Source: Hypoxylon rubiginosum (Eukaryota > Ascomycota > Sordariomycetes > Xylariales > Hypoxylaceae). Taken from it: a stretch of 64,000 nucleotides of DNA. The position numbers and the translations under genes were made by a program. Below the pieces are notes generated by a model. The model worked only from the letters and a program-made list of their open reading frames with translations, had not been told where the DNA came from and made no database searches. Location of the stretch: assembly GCA_902806565.1 (NCBI GenBank), contig CADCXA010000030.1, positions 186,001 through 250,000 of the forward strand, written 5' to 3'. The number at the start of each line of letters is the position of its first letter. Position 1 is the first letter of the stretch. Below are positions 37,950 through 51,300 of the stretch, piece after piece.

Positions 37950-38243
37950 ACAAGAGATAGTGACATATAGTGAGGAACGGAATTCGGGATAGCGTGATGG
38001 TTGCACCGGAGTGAGTTGTCGGGGGACTGCTTCCGGGTACGGTACAAGGCATCTTGGCAGCAATATCAGGTATATAAGCAGGACTTTCCCCAATCACTCA
38101 GATAGCTGGTGCACACAAGTAATACACTCATTGCGGCTTAAATACGGTATATTTCAGCAGAACGTTTGATAGATATGGGTATTGACCTTTCGCTACAAGA
38201 CTCAAGATTTACTCGTCTTCGGTCCGGAACTGGGAAAAAAAAA

Positions 38244-39803
38244 CTATGAACCAGCTATCGTCTGGAATATAATCTGCAGAGCATCTTCAATATCCGCGTT
38301 TGCCTTTCCAAGCCTTGACACCATTGCGCCGACTTTTGACCGCCTGGCCTGACTACCAGCAATTTGGTTGGCATTGTCAACTCGAGAGAGAAGCTGCCGG
38401 AAATTTCGAATCTGCAACTTTAGGAGGATTCGTATCATGTGTACTTGCTCCTCGTCCGAATACTGGGCGCAGAATTCGGAGGAGAACAACTGCAGGTTGC
38501 AAGTGGCGCTGCCAGCTGCGCGGCCTGTCGAGTTGCAGAACAGCTGCGCCCTCGCTTCAGCCACCGAGCCCAGCTCATCGCTCTGCGACGACGCTATTGC
38601 GATTTGCAGGCTTCCCTGCTCGGACAGAGCAGTGCTTGCTCTTCTGATACGCTTGTGAATGCACTCGAACATCTCGGTCAGGCGGTCGCAGATGATGAGC
38701 AAGACCGAATGGACGGCGGGAAGGCATACGCAATTTGGGCACTCCATCGGCTTACAGCATTGGGCGATGATCCACTTCTGCAGCTGGAGGACCTGATCAA
38801 GCGACAGTGTTGTGATGCGGAATTCATCATCGTCTAGCTGCTGTATGACACGAACGGCATCGTTGATACAGGAACAGGAGGGAGGGCTATTCCATGAAAT
38901 CCCATCGTCGCTGTTGTGCCGCCCTGTATCACTTAGAGGGGGTGTGGCTAAGGCCGGGCCATGCGGACTTAGAACTACATAGCCGTCAGTTGGATGCATA
39001 TTTAATCGCTTACACAGTGGCATGACACAGAAGAGGCAAAGGTTGTCGGGTTTACGAACCGCGTTGTGAGGTATTCCGGCTATCATCGCCCCTATTCATA
39101 GGGTCTGCCGTGACCACGGAGGGGCTTCCATCTATGGGAGCGATGTCTTGATTAAAAGCATCGAGGTGAAAGCCGATATTGTCCTTGGCAAAGACTGCCG
39201 ACACAGTTGTAAGTTAAATCGAACCAACCACAATACGACGGCACAAGTAACAAAAGAAAATTCGAACGCACGATTGAAAATATCCCCGCTCATAAAATCA
39301 CTATCGGGTGTGTCCTCTAGGATAGCCTGTTGTGATTTGGAAGAGATAGGCGGCGTTACTCTATCGCCATTGTCTGTGTCGGTAAAGCCGTCTAACTGGA
39401 TAGTCTCTTCCCTACTGTTGTTGTGTTTTGCAAGCCCTGGCGTTGAGCCGGAGCGAAGCTTACCGGGGAAGATACAAGCTATCGACCTGGCTTTGCATCG
39501 GTCGCAATCGCGAGTGCGGCCGGTACATCGAAGCTGTACAGATAGGTAGAGACAAGATTAGATACCGAGGCTAACCAAGAATAGAGAAAGGGGATGGGGA
39601 TTAATAAGTCAGATGGGTAGGTGATGGGATCAAGATTAGAAATCGGAAAACTGCTCGGGAATTACCTTTTTGGCTTGACAGGCGATACAGGCGGCTTTGC
39701 GGATTGATCGAGTTGGGGTTGAAGCGCTGCTCGCATTCGTCACGGCAACCTGCTCCATGGCCGAGTTGTCTGGACCGTTGGGGTTCTTGAAGGTGATAAA
39801 CAT
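38244..39803 (-). CDS. Zn2Cys6 transcription factor, AflR-like cluster regulator
   Basis: Four exons (39803-39666, 39533-39245, 39194-39060, 38974-38244) encode 430 aa, near AflR's size. The zinc cluster is C-x2-C-x6-C-x6-C-x2-C-x6-C with Cys39, 42, 49, 56, 59 and 66, interrupted by an intron after Lys46. The loop lacks the Pro found in many Zn2Cys6 proteins. The C-terminal half (DDDEFRITTLSLDQVL, a Cys-rich CCKPMECPNCVC stretch and a terminal helix) matches the AflR regulatory-domain pattern. It should bind promoters in the nucleus and switch on the cluster. The start is fixed by an in-frame TAA three codons upstream. Introns 2 (GTGCCG donor) and 3 (GTTCGT donor) are less certain than intron 1. 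Confidence 0.88.
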
Positions 39804-39964
39804 GTTTCGTTACGCTTGTGCTTGCTGTCTTCTTCGTCGACAGCACGCTTAACAGAAGACCTCTTCACGATGACCAACCTTGGCTGTGGGGAATGTAGGT
39901 AATAACAAGCGTTTGTAGAGAGGGTCATAGTGTGATTTACGTACTGGACTCTCTGCTTAGCCTC

Positions 39965-40070
39965 TGTTGGCTCAGGGTGGTAAATTAATATTAAAGCTGT
40001 AAAATCTAAGTTTTCTTACTAGAATTTAAAATCGGCTGATATCCCCACTAATTAGGTAACCATCTTATAC
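39965..40070. repeat. Left terminal direct repeat of the 717-bp element
   Basis: Gapless alignment to 40576-40681 (offset 611). I count 22 differences in 106 positions and all are C/T or G/A transitions. This copy has C or G at 21 of the 22, so it is much less mutated than its partner. Confidence 0.8.
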
Positions 40071-40575
40071 ACGGCTAAATATCCTTTGAGCAGTATGAAA
40101 AGCTGTTTAATACATTTAAATCTGAAGCTATTTCTAGCTTTTCCTCTGTTTATTCTGCCTTTAAAATCCGTGGTAATTTATCCTTTAATTATAAAATTTC
40201 TTTAAATCTTTATACCATATAAATAAGATAAATAAATATATAAATTCACCTAATTTAACTTACTTATAGTTTTAAATTTAAAGGTATTATAATTATATAT
40301 AAAAATAAACTAAATTAAAACTTTAAAACTAATAAAAAAATCGTTAAAATTAGGCTGGTTGTTAAAGATTTTTATAATAAAAAAAAAAAGGTATTTTTAA
40401 GAAGGTAGCTTCATATTTTAATGGTAATTTTTATTATTTTTACTAGTGAAACGTATATTTTTTTAATATGTTTTTAATTAAAATTTTTTTAAGAATCTTA
40501 AGTTATAATTAAATAATAATATCCACGATAAAAAATTAAACGATTAAAAAATAAAAAGGTTGTAATTTTTACTAG

Positions 40576-40681
40576 TGTTAATTTAAAGTGGTAAATTAAT
40601 ATTAAAGTTATAAAATCTAAGTTTTTTTATTAGAATTTAAAATTAGTTAATATCCTTATTAATTAAATAACCATTCTATAT
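40576..40681. repeat. Right terminal direct repeat of the 717-bp element
   Basis: Heavily A+T-shifted partner of 39965-40070 (for example TTAGTTAATATCC against TCGGCTGATATCC). The gradient of mutation runs away from the regulator gene into the A+T block. Confidence 0.8.
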
Positions 40682-43600
40682 CTCCACCGGAATTTACCGA
40701 CATAATACCACTTTTAATTTTATTAGTATATTTTATAATATAACTATTAGTTAAGGTTAATTAATACGTGATAATAACGTTCTTTTATTTTTTACCTAAG
40801 TTTATAAAAGTTATTATATTATGTTTTTTTTCTATAAAAACCCGCCGTTTAAATAAAAAAATAAAACCTTAACCATATACTGGCTTGTGCGCATTTTATA
40901 AAAAAAAAATAAAAACGAATTAAAAAGAAAATATAAAATAATATAAAACCAGTTTTTAATTTAATAAATTAATTTCTTTTTTTAATTTATAATATAAAAA
41001 AAAAATCTTATAATAATTTTAAAAAATTTTTATATCTTTTTTATTATAGCTTTTTTAAGTATTTATATTTATAAATATATTTATATTTAACTAGTTAAAA
41101 ACATATTTATTTTTTTATATAATATATAAAATTTATCTTTTTTTTATTAAAATATTTAATTTATTTTTTAGTTTTTTATATTATAATTATATATATTTTA
41201 ACTTAACTTTTTTTTTTAAAATATATATATATTTATAATAAAATTTTTAGCTATAAAATATTATATATATATTTAATAACTTTAAGTTATACTTAAAATT
41301 AATAATTAATAATATTTTTAAAATTTATAATTATTTTTTAAAAATATTTTTTTTATATATATAAAAACCTTTTTAGTTTTTTTTATTATTATTATATAAA
41401 GTTTTAATTTTATTATTTTTATTTTATATAAAAATATATTTATTTTATATAAAAGATTTTATAATAATAGTTTATAAACTTTTTTAACTAGTTTATTTTT
41501 TATTAATATTATTTTTAATAATTTTATTATTTAAATATTAATAATATATTTAAATAATTACCGTATTAATATTTTAAGATACTGTTTTTAATATTAATAA
41601 CTTATTTTTATTTAATATATAAAATTATAATAATAATTAGTTATATTTTATATTAATTTTTAATAATAAAATAATTATAAAATAACTTTTTTTTATATTA
41701 TATTTTAATAACTTAATTATTATTAAATTATTTTTTATTAAAATATTATTTATTAATCTTATTTTTTATATTTCGATAATTTTTAAGTTAATAATAATAA
41801 TGTTTATTTTTTCTAAGTTAATTTTTTTTATATTAATATTTATAATTAAAACTTTTATTAATTTAGTTTTTATATATTTTATATATTTTTTAATATTTAT
41901 TAATTTAGTTTCTTTTATTTTTAATTTTATAAAATTAATTTTTTTTAACTTAGTTTTTATATATTTATTTTATTAGGGCTTAATTTTAATAAATAATAAG
42001 TTTTATATTTAATTTTTTTCTTATTTAATTTTTTTTAAATAAATATTTATTAATTTAACTTTTATTAAATTTTTATTAATTAAAAAAAATTTAATTAAAT
42101 CTTTTTTAAATAAAGTAATAATTTTAAACTTATTTAATTTTAATTTATTTATTTAAAGTTATTAATTATTAATTTTTTTTTTTAAAAATAATTTTAATTT
42201 TATTTTTTTCTTTTTACTATATAATTTTTTATAAACACTTTTAATATTTACGTTAATAATTTCTTTATTTAATTTTATATTTTATTCTTTTTTTTTAAAT
42301 TTTTAATAGATTTTATAATTTAAATAAATTCTCGTTTTATTTTAATTTTTAATATAAAAAGTAAATACTTTTAATTATTTTAAAAACAATTTAATATCCA
42401 GATATTTAAAAAAATAATTAACTTATTATAAAGTAATTTCACTTTTTTTTTAATAAGTAATAATATTTTTTGTTAAGTTTGTTTTTTATTTTTTATTAGT
42501 TTAATATATATAATAAAACTTAATTATATATTATAAAATATATTTTATAAAAAAAACTTTTTTAATAAATATATTTTTTTATATATTTTTTAAAATATAT
42601 ATAAATAAATTATTAAAATCTTTTTTTTTTTTTACTTTTAATTTATAAGTTAAATAAATAATTTTAACTTTTATTATAAATCTTTTTTTATTATCCATGA
42701 TTTTTTTTATATATTAAATAAATATAATAATAAATAAAAAACTTTAATTATTATAAATAAAATATAAATTTGTTAGGTTTTTATAATTTATTATATAATA
42801 AAAGTTATATTAAAAAAAAAGAAAGCGATAATATTATTTAGATTTTTAAAAATTATAATAAATATATTAATAAGTTTAAAAAAATAAAAGTAATATTTAA
42901 AATACTAGTAATTAACTAAAATTTTAATTTAAATAAGAATTATTAATAAAAAGAAAAATATAATTCTTATTAAAAATAATTCCTTTTTTATTATAAATAT
43001 AAAAGATATAAGATATTTTATTTTAAAGTTATTAGTTTTTTAATTTTTTTTTTATATTTTTATTAAAAAGTTTTTTTTTATTATAAAATTAACCGTGTTT
43101 ATTTTAATTTTATATTAATTTTATTAGTTTTAATTATTTAATTTACCTTTATTATTTTTTTATAAAACTTTATTTTAAATAACTTTTTATAAAGATTAAG
43201 TTTTTTTTTAGGTTAATTTAATTTAAATAAAAAAAAAAGAGTTTAAGGTATTATATATATAAATATTTTATTAATTAATATAAAATTTTATTAATAACTT
43301 GTTATAAATATTATAATTAAATTTAAAGTAATATTTATAAGTAAATAAATAAACTAGTAATATAAATAAATATATGTTATTTTATATTAATTTAAATTAT
43401 AATGTTAATATTTAATATAAAAGTTATAAAATCTATTAAATTTAACTTTAAAATATTATAAAAAATAGTATTACTTAAGGTTAATAAGTTAATTTTACCT
43501 ATTATATAAAAGTTATAAAATAAAATATTATAAAAGGTTATAAAATAAGTTATAATTATTATATATAAAATATAAAAAAAGATAATATTATTAACGGTTA

Positions 43601-46600
43601 TAATAACTATTAATTTTATTATATAAAGTTTATAAAAAATAATTTTATTAAGTATTATAAAGTTACTTATTACTATTATAAAAAAAAAAAAAGTAGTATA
43701 ATTATAAAGTTTATTAAGCTAATAATAAAAAAAATATAAAATAATTTAATATTTTAAAAAGTTATAAAAATAATTATATTAATCGTGAAAAAAATATATA
43801 AAAAAATAATTATAATATATATTAAGTTTAAACTAACAAGGTTATAATATTAAATATTATTTAAATAAATTATACTTTTAAAACTTATAAAAATTAATAT
43901 AATTTTTATAATTTTAATACTAATAATATAAATTACCTTTTAAACATTTTATTTAACTTTTTTTCGTATTATTTATTAAAATGTTTTAAAAATTAATAAA
44001 ATTTATTCTTTTTATTTTAAATATAAATATTATTAAGAGTTTTTTTAAAGATAATATACTGGTTAAAGTTAGTTATATATAAATACTTAGTTTTTTTTAT
44101 ATAAAATTTTTCGGTTTATTAATTTAATTAAATAAATATAAATATTATATATTTTTAATTAATTATAAAACTAAATACGTTATAATGTTAAAAAAATATT
44201 ACGGTATTTATTAATATAAATACCACGGAGTTATTTAAATATTAATTCATTTTTATAAATATGTTTTTTATATTAAATTTATATTTTATAATTAAATAAA
44301 AAGTTATTACTTTTTTAAAAACTTAAAATACTTTAAGTTATATATTTAATTTATTATTAATTATTTTTATAAATTGTTTTTATTATAATATAAGTTTTTT
44401 TAATATTTTTATAAAAAATTAATTTAGTTTTTAATTATATATTACTTTTATAATATATTTAAATATAATATTTAACTTAAAAATAAATAATATATATATA
44501 AAATTATTAAAAAAATTTTTATTAAACAATAAATTCCTGTTTATATATTTTTATAATAAGTTATTATTAAATAAAATAATATAATTTTAAATAATATTTT
44601 TTAAAAAATTATTAATTTTTATTTACATTTAAAATATATTTTAATTACAGTATAATTATAAGTTTTTAAAAGTAAAATTACTGTTATTATAATATACTAT
44701 AAGTGGAGATATTTAGTTAATTAGCTTTTTAACTTATTTTAATATTAACATATTTTAAATCTAAAAATTATATATATATTTAATTTTAATAACATATAAA
44801 AAGTTTTAATAAATTAGATTTTTATTATTTTTATTATTAATAGTTGTTTTATAAGTATTTTTATAATTTTGTTTAATAATAACGTTATTATAAACATTTA
44901 TTTTATTTTTAAATATAAAAATAATAAATTTTATATATTTTAAAAATCTATATTTAAATATAAAAAAAAAATTAAAATATTTATACTTTAAGATTAACTT
45001 GTTTAAATTAATAACAATTTATAAATTAAAATATTAAAACCATTATATTAAATATTTAAAAATATTTATTAAAATTTATAATAAACTTAATAATAAAAGC
45101 TATTAATTAAATAAAAATAAAACTTATAATATAAACTATAATAAAAAAAAAGATAAAAATTATAATATTAATTATTATAAAAATTATTATAAAATATTTA
45201 ATAAGAACTATTTTAAAGATTATATTTTTAATTATTATAAATAAAATAATAAGGTTATTATTTTTTAGTATTAAAAAAATATTAATTTAAATTATTTAAA
45301 ACTATTAAATTACTTTTTTTTAAAAAAATAAATTTCTTTAAATAAATTTTTATTTTATTATTATTTAACTTAATAATATAATATATTATTTTAATAGGTT
45401 AAACGGAGATATTTTTAGTTATTAATATAAAAAAACTAAAAAAAACTATTAACAGTTTCTTAAAATAAATAAAAAATACCTATTTTATATAACTATATAA
45501 ATAAAAATATTTAAATAAGTAAAGTAAAAAATATTTTTTATAAATTAAAATATATAATATCTTTTAATAGTTATTATTAGTAGAGAATATATTATTTTAA
45601 AAGTTAATATAAAAATATATTTATTTAAAAAACTTATATAAAGTTAAAATATATATAATTTTATATATATTAAAAATCAGATATTAATATTATAAAAATT
45701 AATATAACTTATAAAATATATTATTATATTATTTTATTATATTAATTTTAAATTAGTATAACATTTAAAAATAAAATTATTAACCACTTATAAACGTAGT
45801 TTATTATTTTATATAATGTAAATATAACTAATATTTTTTTTCGGTTTTTAATATAATTTAAAGAAATTAATACAACTTATTTAATACATATATATATATA
45901 TACTTAATAATATAAATAATTTAATTTAAATAAACAAATAATAGCGAAATTATTATAAGTTATTTATATATATAAATAGCGTTAAATTATATATTTAACA
46001 GTTAAAATAATACGTAGTGGTTTAATATAAAATATATTTTAAGATATATAATTTGTTTTTTTTTTTAAAAAAAAATAATAAACTTTTTATTAATATATAA
46101 ACTAGTTATTTATAATTAAATATTAATATAATTAATTAAATAATATATAACTTATAAAAAGATATAAAATATAACTTATATTATTTATATATATATTTCT
46201 TTTTTTCTTTATTTAAAATATAGTGTTATAATTAATTTATTAGATTTCCTTTTTTATTATAAGCTATAAAAAAACAAACGTTAAAACAATTAATTTAAAC
46301 TTTTTTTTATTATTAATTAATAAAATAACTATATATTAAAATCTAAATAATAAAAATTATATTAATATAATTAAAAAACTTTTTAATATTATATATTTAA
46401 ATTTATAATTATTTATATACTAGGAGTTAACGTTATAAATAATATATAAATAGTTATAGCTTATAATAAAAATATATAATTAAGTTTATAATATTAAAGT
46501 AAAATATTAATATATTAAATAATATATATATTAATTATTATTATAATAATAATAATTTTTAATATGGTTTTATAAGTTAATATTATTATAATAAAATATT

Positions 46601-46646
46601 AATTAGATTTTATTTATTAGTATATAATAATATTTGTTTTAATATT

Positions 46647-46712
46647 AACTTTAACTTTAATTTTAACTTTAATTATAATTTTAATTTTAACTTTAAAATT
46701 AATTTTAATATT
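46647..46712 (+). repeat. Degenerate hexamer array (AAYTTT)n
   Basis: About eleven consecutive hexamers, mostly AACTTT or AATTTT, in perfect register over 66 bp. It may be a simple repeat, a coding relic (Asn-Phe repeats), or a telomere-type AACCCT array after C-to-T mutation. Confidence 0.6.
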
Positions 46713-48149
46713 AGTTATAATATATATAAAAAAACCAACTAACTTTATTTTTTAAATAAAACTTAAAATAAAGGATTATATAAAAATATATAAATATATA
46801 CCAGTTATATAACATATTATTATTTATGTTAATTTAAAAAAAAGATTAATAGTTTTATATATTTTAAAAAAAACTAAGAAAAATAACCTAACTTATTTAA
46901 CGTTTATAATAAAAGCTTAAAATAAAAACATATTTAACTATAAATAAAATATATTAGTAATAAAAGTTATAAACTATATATATTTTTAAGTAAAATAAAA
47001 TAAAAGTTTGTTAAATATAAAAAAGCTAATATTTTTCCATTTAAATATATAATTATTATATTTTAATTTCATTTTTTTTTATGAAATTACTTATTTAAAA
47101 CACCATAAAAAAATATATGATATTTATTTTAAACCTACCTTTTAAGGTTTTATTTTTAAATAAATTTTAACTGTAAAAAAAATTTATATTATAACTTTTA
47201 TATTAATTACGTTTTTATAACTTATTTAATTAATTGTAAATAACATATATTATATTAATTTTAAAAATAATATAATTAATATTTATATTAATAAAAAGCT
47301 TTAATTTATATAAAACTAATTATTTTAATTATAAATTCATTTAAATAATATTTAAATAAATGTTTATAAATAAAAATACTAATTTTACATGTTATATATT
47401 TTAATATTAATATTTATTTATATATTATATAAATAATATAAAAATCTAGTTATTTAGTTTTTACTTTCTATTATAATTATTTTTTTATTAGTAACTAATT
47501 ATTTTAATTCCTTACTTTAAATTCCTTTTTTTTTTATATTTAAATATAATTATACTTTTAATTACCTGTATTTTTCCAGGTTATTAACAATTTCTATATA
47601 AGCCTTATTATTTAATTATATTATTAATCTCTTATATTACTTTATTTTTATTAAATTTTATAATATATATTAATTAGTTTTAATTTTTATAAGTTATTTT
47701 AAAATATTTTAATAATATTTTAATATTTTTTAAATATATTTTTTATTAGTAATATAAAAACCAGCTGGTGTTTTTTTTACTATTTTATATATTACTTCTA
47801 GAAATAAACTACTATATATAGTTTTTTAAAAGTTTAAAAATTTTTATAATAAACTTTTTATTATATTTTTAATTATTAGTAAAATATATAATTTGTTTTA
47901 TTTAAAACTATATTTTTAACTTAAAGTATAATTATTAATAGTTTTTATAATATATTTAAACTTTAATATTTAAAAGAGTATAAATATATATTTTATTTTT
48001 ATTATAATTATAAAAATAACTTTTTTTATTTATTATAAAGTTTTTTTAAACCGTAACTTTTTTAAAATAAATAAAGTTTTTATTTTATAATTAACTATAT
48101 AATTTAATAGATAAAATTAATTTTATTTTTATAAAAATATAAAAAATAA

Positions 48150-48345
48150 TTAACTTGGTTTTTATTAAAAAATTATAAAATCCATTAAATAAAATTAATC
48201 TAAAAAAAATTAATTTACTTTTTATTAATAAATTATATAATTTATTAAACGAAGCTAATTTTTTTTTTATAAAAATACTTAAGAAAATTAATTTAGTTTT
48301 TATTAAAAGATTACATAGTTTAATAAATAAAATTAACTTATTTTT
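48150..48345 (+). repeat. Three imperfect tandem copies of a 60-78 bp unit
   Basis: Copies begin near 48150, 48210 and 48288 with TTAACTTGGTTTTTATTAA, TTAATTTACTTTTTATTAA and TTAATTTAGTTTTTATTAA, followed by similar ATTA..A.TTTA..AAA tracts. A shorter variant of the core recurs three times at about 41,860-41,970. They may derive from a repeat-containing protein of a transposon. Confidence 0.45.
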
Positions 48346-51300
48346 TATAAAAAAATCTTAGTTTAATAAATTAATTAAAATATTTTAATTTCTAAAGTTA
48401 AAAAAGCTACTTAAAATATAAATAACTTATTATATAAAATAAAAATTCTATATTAAGTATTAATTAATATTAATAAATGTAAATTATATTATAATAATTA
48501 ATATTAATTTAATTAATTAAATTAATAATTTTATTTTTAAACGTATTTAATTATAATATTTTTTTATAAGTAATCTTTTAAGCTAGTTTTATATTAATAG
48601 GTTTTTTATTTAAATAACCGTTTTTATTTTTATATATAAATAAATAAAAAAAAACTAAATTAAAACGCGGATTTTATATATTTATTAATTAATTTAAAAG
48701 ATAATATATAATTTAATTTATTATTTAATAATATAATTAATAATCTAACTATTAAAAAAGCGGCTTTTTATTAATAATATATAAAATTAATAACTAAAAA
48801 AAACTTTTATATTAATAAGTTAAAAAAAAATAATATTTATTTTATTAATAAACGTTTTAATATTAATATTAAAAAAGTTTTAATTATAATTCTTATTATT
48901 ATTAATATTATTAAAAAACAGATAAATTATTTACTTTTTAAAAAAAAGGAACTTATTAAAATTAAAGCCATTAGATTTAAAGATATAAAAAATATATATT
49001 ATTAAGTTTTATTTTTAAAACATTTTAAGTTTATTAATAAAAAAAAGTTTTATAATAATATAAAATAATTAAATTTAAAAAATGATAAAATAATAAAATT
49101 ATAAAAAAATAATAGCGAAAAGTTTAAAAAACTTAATAATAAAAAAATTAAAAAATTCCTTACTTATAATAATATAAAACTAAAAATAAAATTAAAACTA
49201 TATAAAAATAAAAAAGTAAATATAAAAAAAATAATTTAAAAGTTTTTTATAAAATTTATATTTAAAAAAAGAATCTTTTAATTAATAATAAGTTATATTT
49301 AAAGTATAATTATAAAACTTAATAACATTTTTATTTTTAATAACGCTATTTTTAAGTTAAAATTATTAAGATAAATTAAAACTAAAAAAATTTTTATTTT
49401 AATATTTAATATTTTTTATAGTATTTTTTAAAGTATGTTTTTTAATATTATTAATTATAAGGAATATTAAAAAGGAAAAACTAATAATTAAGTTATATAT
49501 TTTATTATAATTTTAAAATATAAAAACAACGGTAATAAACTTATTTACTTTTTTTAGGTAATAAAAAATTAATTTATTATATTTTTAATAATATGTTTAA
49601 ATTTAATGGGAAAGTTAAATAATTAATTTAATATGTTTTTAGGTTTTAAGGTTAAATTTAATATTATTATATTTAGTTTTATTATAAACAACGTAAATAT
49701 ATAACTTTTTATATTATAATAAAAGAAAAATAATAAAATTTTAAGTTTTTATATTTATTATATTAAAATGTTTTATTTGGTGGATTTAAAATAATATTTA
49801 AAGTTACGTATATATATTTTAAATATCTTTTAATAAGTTAAATAAAAAAAAACTATATTAAAAAAAGTTGTTTTTATTATTATTTAATTTAATAATATAG
49901 CTTTTAATTTAGTTTTTTTTAAAAGTTTAACGTTATTTTTATAAATATTTAATTATTAGATAATTAATTATAGATTTTTATAAAAAGCCCTAGTATTAAA
50001 TACCGTTAATTCGTTATTTTATAATTAAATTCTTAAAAATAAAGGATTTAAAGCGGTTATAATTCCAGTATTTTAATTTTTATATTTAAATATATAACTT
50101 AACTTATTATCTTATAAAATTAATAAATTAATAAGTTAGGTTTTTATTTTAATTTAGGCTTTTATAAATATAATATCACGGTTATTAATATTTTTAATAA
50201 CTAAAAATAAACTAAGTTACTAGTTATTTTTTTAATAACTACTTTTATTTTTTATTAATAAAAGTTTAATATTTTAAATAAAAAGGAAATATAATATTTT
50301 AAAGTAAATTAAAGCATCTATAAAACCTAAGTTATATAATATTAAAGCTTCTTTAAAAAAATAAAATCCTTTTATATATTAAATATTATAATAATATTAT
50401 AAACTTTTATTATTAAGTTTTTATAATTATTTTTTTATATAGCTTATAAAAATACTTAGATAAAAAAAGGAAAAAACCTTAAATATATATAAAATATTAT
50501 AAAAAAATATTAGGTTTTTATTTATTATTATTATTATTTAAATATAAAAAAAGATTTTTTAATTAAAAAATAATTAAACATTAAATTTAATATATATAAA
50601 TAATAGTTTAAATAATTATAAAAAAAAACTTTTATAAAAAAAAAAAAGCTAAATAAAAGTAAAAACTTTAATATTAAATAATAAAATATTATAAACACTT
50701 TTTTATATTACATTATTAAATAATAAAATATTAAAGTTAATTATTTTTTATATATTAGTTTTTTATTATAAACACTTTTTTATATAATATTTTATTTTTA
50801 TAAAATATTTAGTTTATTTTAAATTTAAGTTAAATTATATATTTAAATAAATATTAATTTTAAATATTATTTTTTATAATAACTATTTAAATTATATAGT
50901 TTTTAAACTATTAATAACTTAGCTTGGTTTTATATATAAACATTAACTTTTAAATTTTTTTAATAAATTTTTTTTTATAAGGAAATTTAGTTTAGTTATA
51001 TGTTTATTAAAACAAATAATAATATAAATCTCTTTTTAAACCTAATATATTTTTACATATAAAACAAAGTAAAAAAAATAATAAATAATGTATTTTTATT
51101 GTAATTATATTTTTTATATATAATATAAAAAAGAAATATCCTAGTATATTATTATATTATATAAAATAAATTATTTAACTTTTTTTATATTTATATTATA
51201 AGTTTTTATAATTTTAATAATATTAAATATATATTATTATAAAACTTATAAAATATAATTTAATTATTTTATATTAACATATAAAAGTAAATTTAATATA

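Larger units (their letters stand above)
39965..40681. mobile_element. Small element with 106-bp terminal direct repeats (TRIM-like), RIP-mutated
   Basis: A 717-bp unit flanked by two direct repeats (39965-40070 and 40576-40681) that begin with TG (TGTTGG / TGTTAA), as LTRs do. The interior has no coding potential. Size and structure fit a terminal-repeat retrotransposon in miniature or another non-autonomous LTR element. A possible 4-bp target duplication reads CCTC before and TCTC after it, one transition apart. It starts 162 bp upstream of the AflR-like start codon. Confidence 0.65.

Noticed and set aside
39420..39463. GTAAGC donor directly after the regulator's zinc cluster
   Set aside because: The available acceptors give either a 27-nt intron or an early stop, while read-through stays open for about 75 codons of plausible linker.
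40681..44712. Possible inverted repeat pair TATCTCCAC / GTGGAGATA suggesting a 4-kb DNA transposon
   Set aside because: Only about 9 bases match clearly. Beyond that the similarity is within what A/T-only sequence gives by chance and includes transversions.
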